Below, in pieces: positions 1 to 10,953 of a stretch of DNA of 64,000 bases. A program made the position numbers and the translations under genes. The stretch comes from Oreohelix idahoensis (Eukaryota > Mollusca > Gastropoda > Stylommatophora > Oreohelicidae). The stretch is from contig JAMPIV010008506.1 of the NCBI GenBank assembly GCA_024509875.1, positions 101,899-165,898 on the forward strand. Direction: 5' to 3'. Each line of letters begins with the position of its first letter. The stretch's first letter is position 1. Below the pieces are notes generated by a model. The model had not been told where the DNA came from, ran no database searches, and was given only the letters and a program-made list of their open reading frames with translations.

Positions 1-1640
1 GCAATGACTCCATTTAACATTGTGGAGGCTTTCCTTTTGATTCTTAGTTGCACCTAGCTCACACCGCTTGAGCGGATGTTGATCAGTAAGGTGCTCATAA
101 ATAGGGGCTAAGTGCTTATGAAGCAGGTTGTAGTCTAGCGGAGTGTGAACTAGGGTCTTGTGGGGTCCAGGAACTTCTTGTTTGGCTATGGAAGCCTGAT
201 AGAAACACCAGGAGTTTTTGCTTGGTGGCCAAAAATTATGTCGGGGTTTGTCATTTGTTGAATACCCATGGTAGAGAGAAGCCATGATGGCTTGTTTTAT
301 CTCTGGGGCTGTACTATGCTTGCGGATGGCCCTGGTGTAGTAAATACCCAGTTTTCGTATGACATTTTGAGTCAGACAACCATGGCCATTTCCCCCAAGG
401 GTGACTTTTTGTTTCCTGCAGTCAGTAATGAGTGTCCTCAGCGCAGTGCCTAATCGCTTTGCGACACGATTGACGCACTCCTCTTAGGTTATGTCAACTT
501 CTGGACCATACGGTTTGATGTCGCAGAGTCTGTTGTAGGCCTTGGAATCTCATCTGATAGCAAAATAGTGTTGCCTAGCTTGTGATTTCCCACTGAACGA
601 AGCCAGAGAACCTCACAGGCTTTTACCTCCATCATTCCGGCTGACCTTTCGTAATTACAGCAGCAGTCCTTCAGATGCTCTGCTTTCCATTGTTCGAATC
701 TGTGAGGCTGGTTTTTCAGTTGCCACTCTCCAGAAGTCTTGCAGGTGTGGCAGAAGGAAGACATAACGATGACCATGCCAGTCAAGATGTCGATAACACT
801 GCCAACACCTAACAGTGACTTATGACCTCTAGTTAGCCAAGTTCCATCAAAGCTGACAGCGATGTCAATGACTTCTTATTTATTGATAGTACGATGCTGA
901 ATCTTAGCATGTTCAGCTCAGACAATGCTGACGGCACGTTGAAATGCGGTAGAGTTGTGCATCGTATCCAAATGATCAAAAATTTGATCTGCATATTTAT
1001 GAAATGTTTTCTGGTGCAGGCCAGAGAGGTCCAGGTTCTCACAGAAGAGACTGAACGTAGATGGGCCCATTCCAGACATGAGGGCACCAAGAACAGCAGA
1101 TTTGTTGATTGTGCATCCCCAAGGGCCACGTCCTTCTGGTTCTGCTCAGATGTGTACGTTCCAGAAATTGCTTTTTCACATGTGTGGCACACAACTTCCA
1201 GGAAGAGAGAGAAACCCTTTGACTGGGTGTTGTCAGTTCTTGTGTGCAATGTGCTCTACTTGCACACATTGCAACATACGTTGGTGAGCAGGTTGTTGAT
1301 GAAAGAAATGTCCACAATGGTTCTGTATGTAGGTTTAGGTTGGGCACAGGCAGTGTTCGGAGGAGCACCATTCTTGCTCGCGCTCAAGTTAATTTTTTAT
1401 GAGATCGACTTCGGCCAGGGGTAAAAGGCACTACTGGGTCAGCGGCTAGACCTATCAGATACTGGTATGCAGAAATTCATTGATGATGAGCCTGCATCAG
1501 TTTGGTTATCTTTCACTGTTGATTCGGTCACATCACTGCTGGAAATTACACACTGCCAATGTGTTCTAGCAGCAGAAAGTTGTTCTAGCCTTGCTTTCAT
1601 ACCTTTTCTTCCCATTTTTAAGTAACAGAACACAATTTGG
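1..1640 (-). pseudogene. Mutator-like transposase domain relic (partial, frameshifted)
   Basis: Read on the minus strand, this stretch matches in several frames the Mutator-like transposase-domain family that is abundant in invertebrate genomes. About 480-1 is open to the window edge and carries the family motifs ECVNRVAKRLGTALR, VTLGGNGHG and LHKHLAPIY, followed by a KNQKESLHNVKWSHC-like block. 785-489 carries a TCKTSGEWQ and FEQWKAEHLKDC segment. 1249-833 carries the N-terminal part with VCHTCEKAISGTY, and 1633-1439 begins MGRKGMKARLEQL. At least three frame changes separate these blocks, so it is not functional as it stands. The C-terminus lies outside the window. I did not find terminal inverted repeats. 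The family assignment is from recalled motifs and is fairly secure; its activity is not. Confidence 0.75.
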
Positions 1641-2139
1641 TGAGGTTTAGACTGTAATCAAGAGAGAACTGTCGATGAAGAAACATCACGTTCCACTAAA
1701 CTAAGATTTATTCTGTTTATGGTGGAAGTTGTTGTTATCTTCCGAAATAGGGCTGGCCAATCAGCGCGTTGTTATGACCAATAAAAAAAGAGCAACATGA
1801 ATGAGGTCACTGCGTGACCACTCCTTATAAGGAAGTTAGCGTAAAAATCAGGGGGGTTTTGAATTCCAAATCACACAGAGCTATGAGAAAGAAAGTTTTG
1901 AATTTACTATAATTGGGGAGATAAAGACATTCCCTTGTCATCGATACCACATACTCCACGATGCTGACAGCATAACTTAGGTATTATTGAGAGGCAAATT
2001 TTGCATTTCTGCACAAATTTGCACACCATAGCTTGGAGGGAGTGCAGAAAATATGCTTTTTGGCATATCAAATGCATTTTTTATGTCATAAAACCTTGCT
2101 CAATTGATTCCTTGATGATTATTTAATAAATAGGGCTGG
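1641..2139. other. AT-rich spacer, no gene seen
   Basis: No coding sequence is supported. This could include the upstream end of the Mutator-like element, but no inverted terminus was recognised. Confidence 0.5.
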
Positions 2140-3312
2140 CCAAATATATTGGAAATGATAAAGTCATTCCATGACGGCATGAAGGGAACAGTCCAATATG
2201 CTGGAAGCACGTCACAGCCCTTTGATATACGAAGTGGCGTTAAATAAGGCTGTGTTCTGGCTCCGACCCTCTTCAAAATCTTCTTTGCCTTACTCTTGAA
2301 ACATGCATTCAGAGATGCAACTGAAGGAATATGCCTTCACACTAGGTCAGATGGCCGTCTGTTTAATCTTTCAAGGCTGAAGGCAAAAACAAAAATCAGA
2401 AGGGTCACTATAAGAGACTTGTTGTTCGCTGATGATGCTGCAGTCGTCACTCAAAGCCAACAGGAGCTTCAGAGCTTGATGAATCGCTTCACTAAAGCAT
2501 GCAAGGACTTTGGCCTCACAATAAGTCTAAAGAAAACGAATGAGCTGAGTCAGGATGTGGGTGCTGCACCAGTTATCACTATCGATAACTATGAATTGGC
2601 AGTGGTGCACCACTTCACATACCTAGGGTCTACCATCAATGACAAACTCTCACTGGACACAGAAATCGACAGCCGCATTGGCAAAGCTGCAGCTACCTTT
2701 GCCCGCCTCACATCGCGTGTTTGGGGAAACTCTAAACTCACAATGAAGACCAAAGCTGCGGTATATAATGCCTGCGTCACCAGCACACTCCTATATGGCA
2801 GCGAGACCTGGACGACCTATGCTAAGCAAGAAAGAAGGCTCAATACCTTCCATTTGCGGTGTCTACGCCGCATCCTCGGCATCTCGTGGAAAGATAAAGT
2901 GACAAATGTCGAGGTGTTGTCACGTGCTGGCCTTCAAAGTATGTATACGCTTCTTAGACAGCGCAGACTTCGCTGGCTTGGCCATGTTCACCGCATGGAA
3001 GATGGTCGCATCCCAAAAGATATCTTCTACGGACAATTAGCAGATGGCAAGAGAACAGTTGGGCGACCACAGCTGAGGTTCAAAGATGTGTGCAAGAGAG
3101 ATATGAGGGCACTGGACATGGATCCAGCAACATGGGAGGATGAAGCTGCCGATCGCACTAAGTGGCGATGCTATTTACGGCGCCACCTCAGATTGGGCGA
3201 AGAGAGGCTCACACAAGAAGCAGAGGTGAGGAGAAAATGTCGAAAGGAGCACCAGGAAAATAAGCAGCTGAGGGCTGTCACCTCAGGGGCGCATTCCCAT
3301 AGTCAGTTATGA
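2140..3312 (+). pseudogene. 5'-truncated non-LTR retrotransposon, RT thumb and C-terminal region
   Basis: The reading frame is collinear with the second half of a LINE reverse transcriptase. It begins near ILEMIKSFHDGMKGTVQ, then reaches the RT motif-B region, where an in-frame TAA at 2245-2247 stands in place of the usual glutamine before GCVLAPTLF. The catalytic motif is LLFADDAAVV (encoded near 2419-2448). A long C-terminal domain follows with LLYGSETWT, RRLRWLGHVHRM and TVGRPQLRFKDVCKRD, all typical of LINE C-termini. The endonuclease and the N-terminal RT are missing, which is ordinary 5' truncation. Open sequence resumes at the ATG at 2296 and runs to a TGA after about 338 residues. A short TTATTATTATTTAATA tail at about 3326-3342 probably marks the 3' end. 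It is a dead copy. The clade is not certain (RTE-like or CR1-like). Confidence 0.85.
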
Positions 3313-3469
3313 CTGAAGGGGCTATTATTATTATTTAATAAAATAAGCTCAAAAGTAAATAATCTATATTTTGTACTTGAAACTCGATTTTCACTGCCAT
3401 GGATGCCCTTAAGCACAATCTTAATACTCATTTTTTTTTAATGATAAAATCTCTCCTTAATAAAACTCA

Positions 3470-3537
3470 TGGTGTGCCTTGACAATTTTAGCACCTTGTT
3501 CAGTATACTGTGAGCTGAAAAAGGTTGAAAATCGCTG
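3470..3537. repeat. Possible hAT-type terminal end
   Basis: Read on the minus strand, this starts CAGCGATTTTCAACCTTTTT and continues with a segment resembling ends of hAT/Charlie-type elements, which typically start CAG[T/C]G and TTCTCAACC. Only one end is visible; a partner end and an 8-bp duplication were not found. This is recognition of a terminal motif and nothing more. Confidence 0.35.
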
Positions 3538-3859
3538 GTTTAGATTCTTAAACCTAACCATTACCCTTTACTACTACGCCTCTTATTTGTTTCCATGGCT
3601 GTATCGATGTGGCGACTTAATTCGATACTGGACTGAAAGACTTTTGGGCGGAACTGGATACATGCCCCACTTTTCTTCATTTCAACCATCTGACATCAAT
3701 AAAATTGAAAACTCGTTAGTGTGTTGGTTCAAAAAAGGGGACAGTAGACTGGATGCCACCATGTTGGTAAAAAATGTGGCGTTTCACTTCAAGTTGGAAT
3801 TTTTGTTTCGTATTTTATTTTTAAGATGGCCTGAACGTTTGTCGGGTGTTATTAACTTT

Positions 3860-3952
3860 GACAAAGCTCGAAGCAGGGCTGGTGTTAGGTTCAGGCTAGC
3901 TGTTTGACAAATCTCGAAACAGGGCTGGGGTCAGGTTAAAGCTAGCTGTAAA
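3860..3952. repeat. Two-copy tandem repeat, about 47 bp
   Basis: Two adjacent diverged copies of a unit containing CTCGAAGCAGGGCTGG and CTCGAAACAGGGCTGG, each followed by a GGTTCAGGCTAGCTGT-like segment. No function is suggested. Confidence 0.7.
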
Positions 3953-5931
3953 GTAAATACGACTAGCCATTCTGGCAATATGGCCGACCTTGTCTATTGT
4001 CCTCGTCATTTACCAAAGTGTTTTTGCCATTACTCACAGACGAGCTGAAAATCCGTGCTATTACGAAAGTCCTCAGTGCCAAGTTCACGACCTTCTGCTT
4101 CTTATAAGTTATATTTTTTATATTAATACACGACTAACAACAGAACTAAGTTAAAACAATATCTTTTCTAAATACAAACGTGCTCTTCAGTTTGCAAATT
4201 CAACCTCTGTGTGAAATAGTAAGCAAAAAATAGAAGTAGCTTTAACTTACAAGTAAGTTTTCGGGATTCTAATGTTGCATTATCAATTACTTTGTTCTGC
4301 AGTTTAAAAAAAACATTTAAACCAAATAAAGTGGGTAAAAAACATGCAGGGGACCTATTCAAATTTTGTTTGGTTGTATTTATGAAACAATATGCCGTTC
4401 AACTCTGCTTAGGTTATAATTAGGATGTATAGTGTGGCTAATGTCCGATAATAATTGTGTTTCCAGATACCTGAATATCGCATCATTTCGCGCCTCCAAT
4501 CAGCCCAAAGACAGTAAATCAAAAGTGCCAAATTGTGTGAAAGCGTGTGTGTGTGTGTGTGTGTCCTCCCCTGTCCCCAAACGGCAGTCTCTTTCACCTG
4601 TCCTGTTGTTAACAAGGGTGAGGAGGGTGGGAAAGCCTGGGGTGTCTGAGATGACACACATTTCACTATTCACATATCATCATCAATATGTTTTACGAGG
4701 ACCTCACCAGAAACACACTTTACGGCCAAACCCTCACTAATCCTAAAATATTAATTTTTGTTCTTGTTATATACCGTTTTACTATATAATATAATCCAGG
4801 GCACCAACTTTTACTATTGTTACCAAATGCACCGAGAAGCAGAAGTACTGTCCATACTTTCTATTGCATTTAATAACAGTTAATCGCCTGAAATGATTGC
4901 TATGTCTGTAGCGAAAAGTTTTTCTGGTGTGATGATAGTGGTAGAGAAAAAGTAGAATTTCGCTCCAGAAAGTATGAAGTCCCAGTGCCAGAGAAGTACA
5001 CTGGTATCACAATTGAGTTACGGCTGTGAATACTCTGAGTTGGACAATAGATTTAGGCTTCAGAAGTATAATGCGCCACTTTCGCTATAGTAACCCTATG
5101 TGATAATATAATTAAATTAGAAAAAGTAACTCAAAATTTAACAGTTTAAAATTTACCAAGTCAAATGAGTACAATTTCATAATTTATTATGTACATCTAT
5201 CTAGCCTTGAAATGAGAAATGGGTGTTGGAAGATGGTAAAATGTATGATTATTTATATTTACAAATTAAAATAAATAATAGTAAAAAATCTTGGATGTAT
5301 CTTCCAATGAAATGATAACGTCTGTCACAGTAGTTTTGTTATCTCTTGCTATCTAGTCTCTAGCTTTTCTCATCATTGACACTCGTTATTGAAACCGCTC
5401 ACAGTGTTTGTAGGATTGGATACACATAAACTCATCTTGCATTTCGCCACGTATGTTCGAGGTTCCTGAGACACACTAGTAATCAGGAAGACTTTCCTTC
5501 AGCCCGCCCTATAACTACGGGGGACTAAGGTGTTGAAGATGGTTTGACCACTAGGCTCCAGTTAGCAGGATCAAAGGTCCTCAAGTCTTTAGTTTATACT
5601 TGATCACGAACTCGATCATGAGCTCGATCAGGAACGATCATAAAACCTGGAACAAAAGGCAATAGGTGGCCATGGTGTTCCAACAATCTCACTAACCACT
5701 GATGTTCATGAGGCGACCATGTCTTCAGTGTTTGTATATAAATGAATGATTCATGGTAGTATGTTACAGAGATAGCATGATAAGATAATGTCTACTGTGC
5801 AGTAGATAACAAAATACACGAATAAATCACATGTTATGATACAAGGGTATGATATAACATTTGCCTTCCACTTATGGATGCCAAGTAACTTATATACTTG
5901 CTGGTATGTTGTAAGCTTCCAGGCAAGAACT

Positions 5932-6223
5932 TCTTCTTCTTTGATCCTTAGCCGCCGACCGTCAAAGCAGTCAGTGGCCATCACGCCTAGTGGCGTCTTG
6001 TAGGGCAACAACAAACTGATTCCACTTTGCTCGGTCGGTGGCCATCCTTCGTACAGTGCCCCAACTCTGGTTCATTCTTTGCATCTCAGCCTCCACAGTC
6101 CTCCGCCAGGTTGTTTTTGGTCGGCCTCTCTTTCGTTTTCCTTCAGGGGTCCAAAGCATAGCTGTTCTTGTGATGGCATCGGGGTCTCTTCTGAGGACAT
6201 GACCAACCCAACTCCAGCGTCTG
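5932..6223 (-). mobile_element. LINE 3'-end stub with 13-bp target duplication
   Basis: Minus strand encodes the last about 80 residues of a LINE reverse transcriptase (WSWVGHVLRRDP, KRKRGRPKTTWRRTVEAEM, WNQFVVALQDATRRDGH), followed by a 3' end that reads GACGGTCGGCGGCTAAGGATCAAAGAAGAAGAA. The exact 13-bp word CCAGGCAAGAACT occurs at 5919-5931 and again at 6224-6236, so the insertion is bounded with confidence. It is an extreme 5' truncation (292 bp) with a (GAA)n tail. The same family occurs at 18805-19094. Confidence 0.92.
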
Positions 6224-6236
6224 CCAGGCAAGAACT

Positions 6237-7029
6237 AGCCATGATATATTTGGCTAACCAATTAATTGTTATGCTTCCTGACAATGCCGGTGGAGGTTAT
6301 CTCTGGTTAGGCGTCATTGGCTTCCTGTATACCCTTTTTTATTATGTCTGATACAATCAAATCGTAAACAAAATCTGAAATGAAATGATATTAGTCACAC
6401 ATATATCTTTAATAAACTTACATACCCTCTGGGATTAATAAGCGCACGTCTGAAGTCCGCTTAGATTTTCGTTTAACCTCTTGGTTTGAGGCAATCTGTG
6501 CTTTTTCTGTACTTGTTTTCTCTTCCTTTCACTACACACTTATATCTTTCCTTCCTTCCTAGGTTTCCTTTCATTTTCCCAATAGGAAGCGTTCATTCTA
6601 TCCATGTTTTATCGAAATCCGTTTGGGTATGTATTTATAATAAATTTTTAAAGATTATGAGCTAACTTTTAGCAGATGTGATGACGATGAAAAATATTAA
6701 TTATTTTTAAAACTACTTTCAGTTGAATAATATCCTTTTGGATATCAATCATATTCTATCTCCGTATATGAATTATTACATTTTTAATATCTTTCAACCA
6801 GGCTTGCTCTTGTAGCTTTAGATTTTCTTTCCTGCCAATGCAAATTTTTAAGGTCGGCCATGTTTCATATATTCGCTCCGTCCTACACTTTCACAATGCT
6901 GTTCGGCTTAGGCGTCAACTTCAAAGCAAGACCCACCGCGTTGTCCCTGCACTCTTATCTCGGTGTGTGTCGCGTTACACATTTTTTCACAAACAAAACA
7001 AGTGGTACTTAATCTTGCTACAATGGCAA
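6237..7029. other. Spacer, no gene seen
   Basis: AT-rich sequence. An open frame passes through the right part from 6838, but only its portion from about 7030 has recognisable LINE similarity. Confidence 0.5.
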
Positions 7030-7620
7030 GTTATAACAGCTCTGAATAGCCACCATGCTAAAGGATTGAAAGATCTGATAAATTCTCTTGAAAGACTGGC
7101 CAAATGCTTCCACAAGTGCACAATCCAGTGGATACCAGCCTATTGCAACATACCAGGAAATGAGGAGGCAGACAAACTTGCTAAGGAAGGAGGAGCTTTA
7201 CAACAAAATGATATAGATACAACTTTCGAAATAGCAAAAACTAATATAAAAGCTACATTCAAGTCCAAATGGGAGAGAGAGCACCCAGGCCATTTAAAAC
7301 GTGATGCATATCAGCAGCTATCTAGGAGAGAACAGGTCACCATTTTTCAGCTACGCACTGGACACAATAGATTGAGATACCATCTATACTACAAGTGCAA
7401 AATTAGTGCAACAGATCTCTGCACCTGCGGTACCAGCCCGATGATAGCCGAACACCTGCTGCAGTCCTACCCAACCTACAGCAATGAACGGAGTAACATA
7501 TGGCAACAACCCACTTCTGTCAACGAAAAACTGTTTGGAGATGTCAGGAACCTTGAGTTGACTATCTTCTTTATTAGAGTCATTAATGTGGAAATCTGAA
7601 GGCGAACGAGGAAGAAGACC
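7030..7620 (+). pseudogene. I-type LINE fragment: RNase H tail and C-terminal zinc motif
   Basis: The frame running to a TGA at 7597-7599 contains the end of an RNase H domain (IQWIPAYCNIPGNEEADKLA), then TIFQLRTGHNRLRYHL and a CTCGTSPMIAEHLLQSYP segment, the same order as the full-length LINE ORF at 10954-14808. Here the final zinc ligand of the CxC..H..C motif appears to be replaced by tyrosine. The sequence downstream of the stop, GCGAACGAGGAAGAAGA, is the tail shared with other LINE and SINE copies in the window. Everything upstream of RNase H is missing, so this is a 5'-truncated dead copy. It lies just left of the Element A insertion. Confidence 0.85.
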
Positions 7621-7659
7621 TGTTTTTTTTTTTGTTTTAAAAAGGTGATGGGCGGAGAG

Positions 7660-7842
7660 TGTAATGTTATGATGTATGTATATAATCATTACCTCGTCAT
7701 CTACACAAGCACACACGTTTCAGAAGGGACTCAGTAAAAGCATGTTCAATTCGTAGCCATGTTTATTTACAGAATATCGTACATGTCAAGATTCGCATTA
7801 TATTACAATGTGTGGTTCGTACTTTAATGTATTCAAATTACA
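7660..7842 (-). repeat. Element A 3' LTR (183 bp)
   Basis: Direct repeat of 17104-17286, with perfect 6-bp inverted ends TGTAAT/ATTACA and preceded on the left by target duplication GAGAG. For the minus-strand element this is the downstream LTR. Confidence 0.96.
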
Positions 7843-7855
7843 TCCCCCCTTTTTT
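7843..7855 (-). other. Element A polypurine tract
   Basis: The minus strand reads AAAAAAGGGGGGA directly against the 3' LTR, the expected place and composition for the plus-strand priming site of reverse transcription. Confidence 0.85.
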
Positions 7856-7944
7856 GAAAAAAAAATGTGTGTAAACATTTCCAACGAAATGTTTCATGTG
7901 AGAAAGGATAAGTATGTGTAATGCTCAGTGTGAGTATATATATG

Positions 7945-9869
7945 TCACTGTCTGTATCGGCTGGGAGGTGTCACTGTACGGCCAGAACGAGTGGTGTAAA
8001 GTGCTGGTGGTTCTGCGGAAGTCCCTGGTTTAGCTTGAGTTGGTTGTGATTTCGGCCTTGGCGCTTGTTGGTTTTGTGGGGCACCAAAGTCTGGAGTTAC
8101 TGCATTGTCTGTTGAAAGCATGGGAATTCTCTGTTCTGTTGTATTCTGTGGGATTTCTCTTATGTCCACTCTGTTTCGCCTCAGGAGGTTGCTGCTGCTG
8201 TCTGGTCTTAAAGTATAGCTCCTGGGTTCAGGGTTTCTGGAAATGATTGTTGCTTTTGACCATGTGTCATTGTTGTGGTTGTAGGTAGTCACATGCTGAC
8301 CAGGATATAATGGTGGTAAGTCTTTAGCACATTTGTCATAGTTGGATTTCTGAACTTGCTGACGATGCTGAAATTGATCATATGTGCTGTCTCTATGTTG
8401 TGGACGGAAGTGGACCTTAGATGGTAGGAGGTCTTTAATTCTTCTATCAAACATAAGTTCTGCTGGACTGTCGATCTTACTGTCTACCGGTGTTGTTCTC
8501 CATCTCAAAAGTGCTAGGTGTACATCCTCTGTTCTTGTTTTCTTCATGATTGACTTGATAGTTTGTATCTGTCTCTCAATGAAACCATTAGATTTAGGGT
8601 ATCTAGGTGATGATGTTGTGTGTTTGATCTTCCAGTCCTTAGTGAAGTTTCTGTATGCTTGACCTGAGAAATGTGGACCGTTGTCTGATCTAATTTCATC
8701 TGGGATGCCAAACATGCTGCAATACTTCTTTGTAATGTCTGCAATAACAGCTGATGGTGAGGGTTGTGGAAGTTTCTCAATGATGGGGAAATTTGCTGTA
8801 GTAATCAGCAATAATAAGATAGTCATTATTGTCGATTGAGAAAATATCAGTTCCTATAATGCTCCAAGGGCTCAATGGTATGTCTGATGGTATGAGAGGT
8901 TCTCTGCACTGCCTATTTGCATGTTCTTGGCAAATTGAACAGTTTTTACATAGTGTTTCTATGTCCTTGTTTATCTGTGGCCAGTAAACATCTTTCTTTG
9001 CTCTCAGTTGTGTCTTCACAATACCAAGGTGACTATTATGGAGCTGTTTAAGGATGATATCGCGTTGTGTTTCTGGTACAACAATGCGATCTCCTTTAAG
9101 GATCAGACCATCTTCGATGCTTAACTCGTCCCTCATCGAGTAGTATGGACGGATGTGTGTTGGAACTTCCCTGATAGAGCTTGGCCATCCATGGTATATC
9201 AGTTCTTTGAGAGAGTTAAGGATAGGATCTCTCATTGTGTCTTCTCTGATGTGTTCAAGCCGATTATCGCTAAACTTGACAAAATCAACTTTGATGTTTG
9301 GGGTAAGATCTGCTGTCTTGTTGGGGTTTGGTAATCTGCTGAGGGCATCTGCAAGACCTATATCCTCTCCTGGGATATACTGAATATTAAAATCATAACC
9401 TTGTGTTTCCAATAACAGAGCTTGTAGTCGTGGTGGTGCTGAAGCTATTGGTTTTTTATGAATCATCTCAAGTGGCTTATGATCTGAGAGAATTGTAAAT
9501 GGGCGGTTGAAAAGAAATGTGTGGAAGCGTTTGATTCCAAAACGTACAGCTAGCATTTCTCTTTCAATGTTTGCAAGTTTCTTTTCGCCAGAACTTAATG
9601 ATTTGCTTGCGTAAGCTACAGGACGAAGTTCTTTGGCATAGTGTCCTTCAGGATTTTTGTCTGGTTGCAAAAGTGCTGCTCCTAGGCCTTTCAGACTGGA
9701 ATCAACCATGAGAAAAGTGGGTGCTTGCATGTCATAGTATTTCAAGCATGCATCAGATGATATGAGGGTCTTCAAGTGGTTGAATATGTGTAGGTAGTCT
9801 TCTGACCATTCATACGGAGTTTCATTCTGTAGTAGAGATCGCAAAGGTTCTGCAGCAGCTGACAAATTT
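7945..9869 (-). pseudogene. pol: Element A pol, 3' part: RNase H and integrase
   Basis: The first open stretch (9865-8777, about 362 residues) carries RNase H (TFLMVDSSLKGLGAALLQ, IEREMLAVRFGIKRFH, SDHKPLEMI, GLADALSRLP) and then the integrase zinc domain (HNSHLGIVK ... CKNCSICQ) and the first catalytic aspartate in GTDIFS. The second (8826-7945) holds the remaining integrase: the second aspartate in RSDNGPHF and the glutamate in NGFIERQ, 35 residues apart as the DDE core requires, then a proline-rich C-terminus ending TPPSRYRQ. The frames meet at a run of four Gs on the plus strand (8785-8788), where one base too many shifts the frame. The upstream end is cut by the LINE at 9881. All catalytic residues are present, so it looks freshly broken. 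Confidence 0.9.
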
Positions 9870-9880
9870 GGTATGAATTG

Positions 9881-10953
9881 CTCTCCACATGTAAGCCTAC
9901 CTTGCCGTGGTTGGAGAGCTTGAGCGCCTCAATGATCCCGGGAGCTATGCCGGCGGGAGTTTTACTCCTGGCAGGGTCACCCAAGCCGGACAGGTCCTGG
10001 GTGAGGGGCCAGACTAAATGGGCTGAGGAGTGGGTGGAACCCTATAGGTGTAGATGCAGAACCCACCGGCGAGTGGTACATGCTCTGGTCTGCACCAATC
10101 CACCCCCACTTCATGGGTTAAATGCTTTCTTGCCTCATTCTTCACTGTTTGTCGTCTATCACGCCCATGGCGACCGTTGCCTCAATTGGCTGTGTGTGGT
10201 GTACCCGGAAACGGGGCCTCCCAGTACTGAGGCAAAGTTAAGTCCCCGATGTCACTTATCGGTGCAGAATTGAGAGAGATGGCTGAGCATCACAATCCCT
10301 CCTGTGTTGCAGCATGATGAGAACCCAGCATTGCACACTGAGCTTGGGGGATCACTTGGGCACCAGACTTAATACTGGCTCTTGACTGGATGGCCGCATG
10401 CAGGAGATTTCTACAATGGAGGGTTGGCAGGTGGTGGGTATCGGGAAGTGGCTGTGTGCAGGACGTGAGGATTCCTTGGGAGAGCCCAGAACCAGAGCAC
10501 AGCATTGTGCAAGCTCTGCATAGTTGGAGAGCCCCCTGGATGACGGGGAATGCACAGTGTGCTACCCCACCTATCCCCAACTGCTAACTTAGAACCAGAA
10601 GTGGGGTTCTCTGTATGCGTGCCAGGCCAGGATAAAATGCCTGGGAAAGAGACTGGAGCTCAGAACTCCCTAACTCAAAGTTGCAGGATGGCAGAAAAGC
10701 CACGGGAAAGACAGGGCTATTTTGAAGATAACGCAACCATATTTTCACCATACGAGCTCGGACGCCGCCTCGGTAAACAAGGTCCGCGCAGAGCAGTGAC
10801 ACCCCCAGGCTGCTTGCGAATAGTCTACTACTGGGAACATAAACAGATTAGGGATGAGCCCACTCTCCCGTTGAACAGGTGCTAAAGTCGTAGATACTGG
10901 GCCAGAAGGCGCACCGGAAACCACAGTATCATGCAACTCGCTTTTTTTTTTCT
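9881..10953 (+). other. LINE 5' region, no convincing ORF1
   Basis: This GC-richer leader begins CTCTCCACATGTAAGCCTACC and has runs such as GGGTCACCCAAGCCGGACAG that suggest a conserved 5' untranslated region. The longest plus-strand frames (131 residues at 9878, 111 residues at 10550) have no zinc knuckle, RRM or coiled coil. A separate ORF1 protein, common in I-type LINEs, is therefore not visible. The internal promoter of the element would be expected here, but no specific motif was recognised. Confidence 0.6.

Larger units (their letters stand above)
3313..5918. other. Spacer without recognised gene
   Basis: AT-rich sequence with a possible hAT end near 3470-3537, a two-copy tandem repeat at 3860-3952 and a short GT run near 4546-4562. 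A 142-residue ORF at 3479-3907 has no recognisable domain and overlaps the possible hAT end. About 5590-5635 has repeated GATCA/CTCGATCA words (ACTCGATCATGAGCTCGATC), slightly palindromic, of unknown meaning. Confidence 0.5.

Noticed and set aside
894..1424. 176-residue plus-strand ORF
   Set aside because: Antisense shadow of the Mutator-like transposase relic.
3479..3907. 142-residue ORF
   Set aside because: No ATG at its start, no domain recognised, overlaps a probable hAT end.
10550..10885. 111-residue ORF as LINE ORF1
   Set aside because: No zinc knuckle, RRM or coiled coil; composition typical of untranslated leader.
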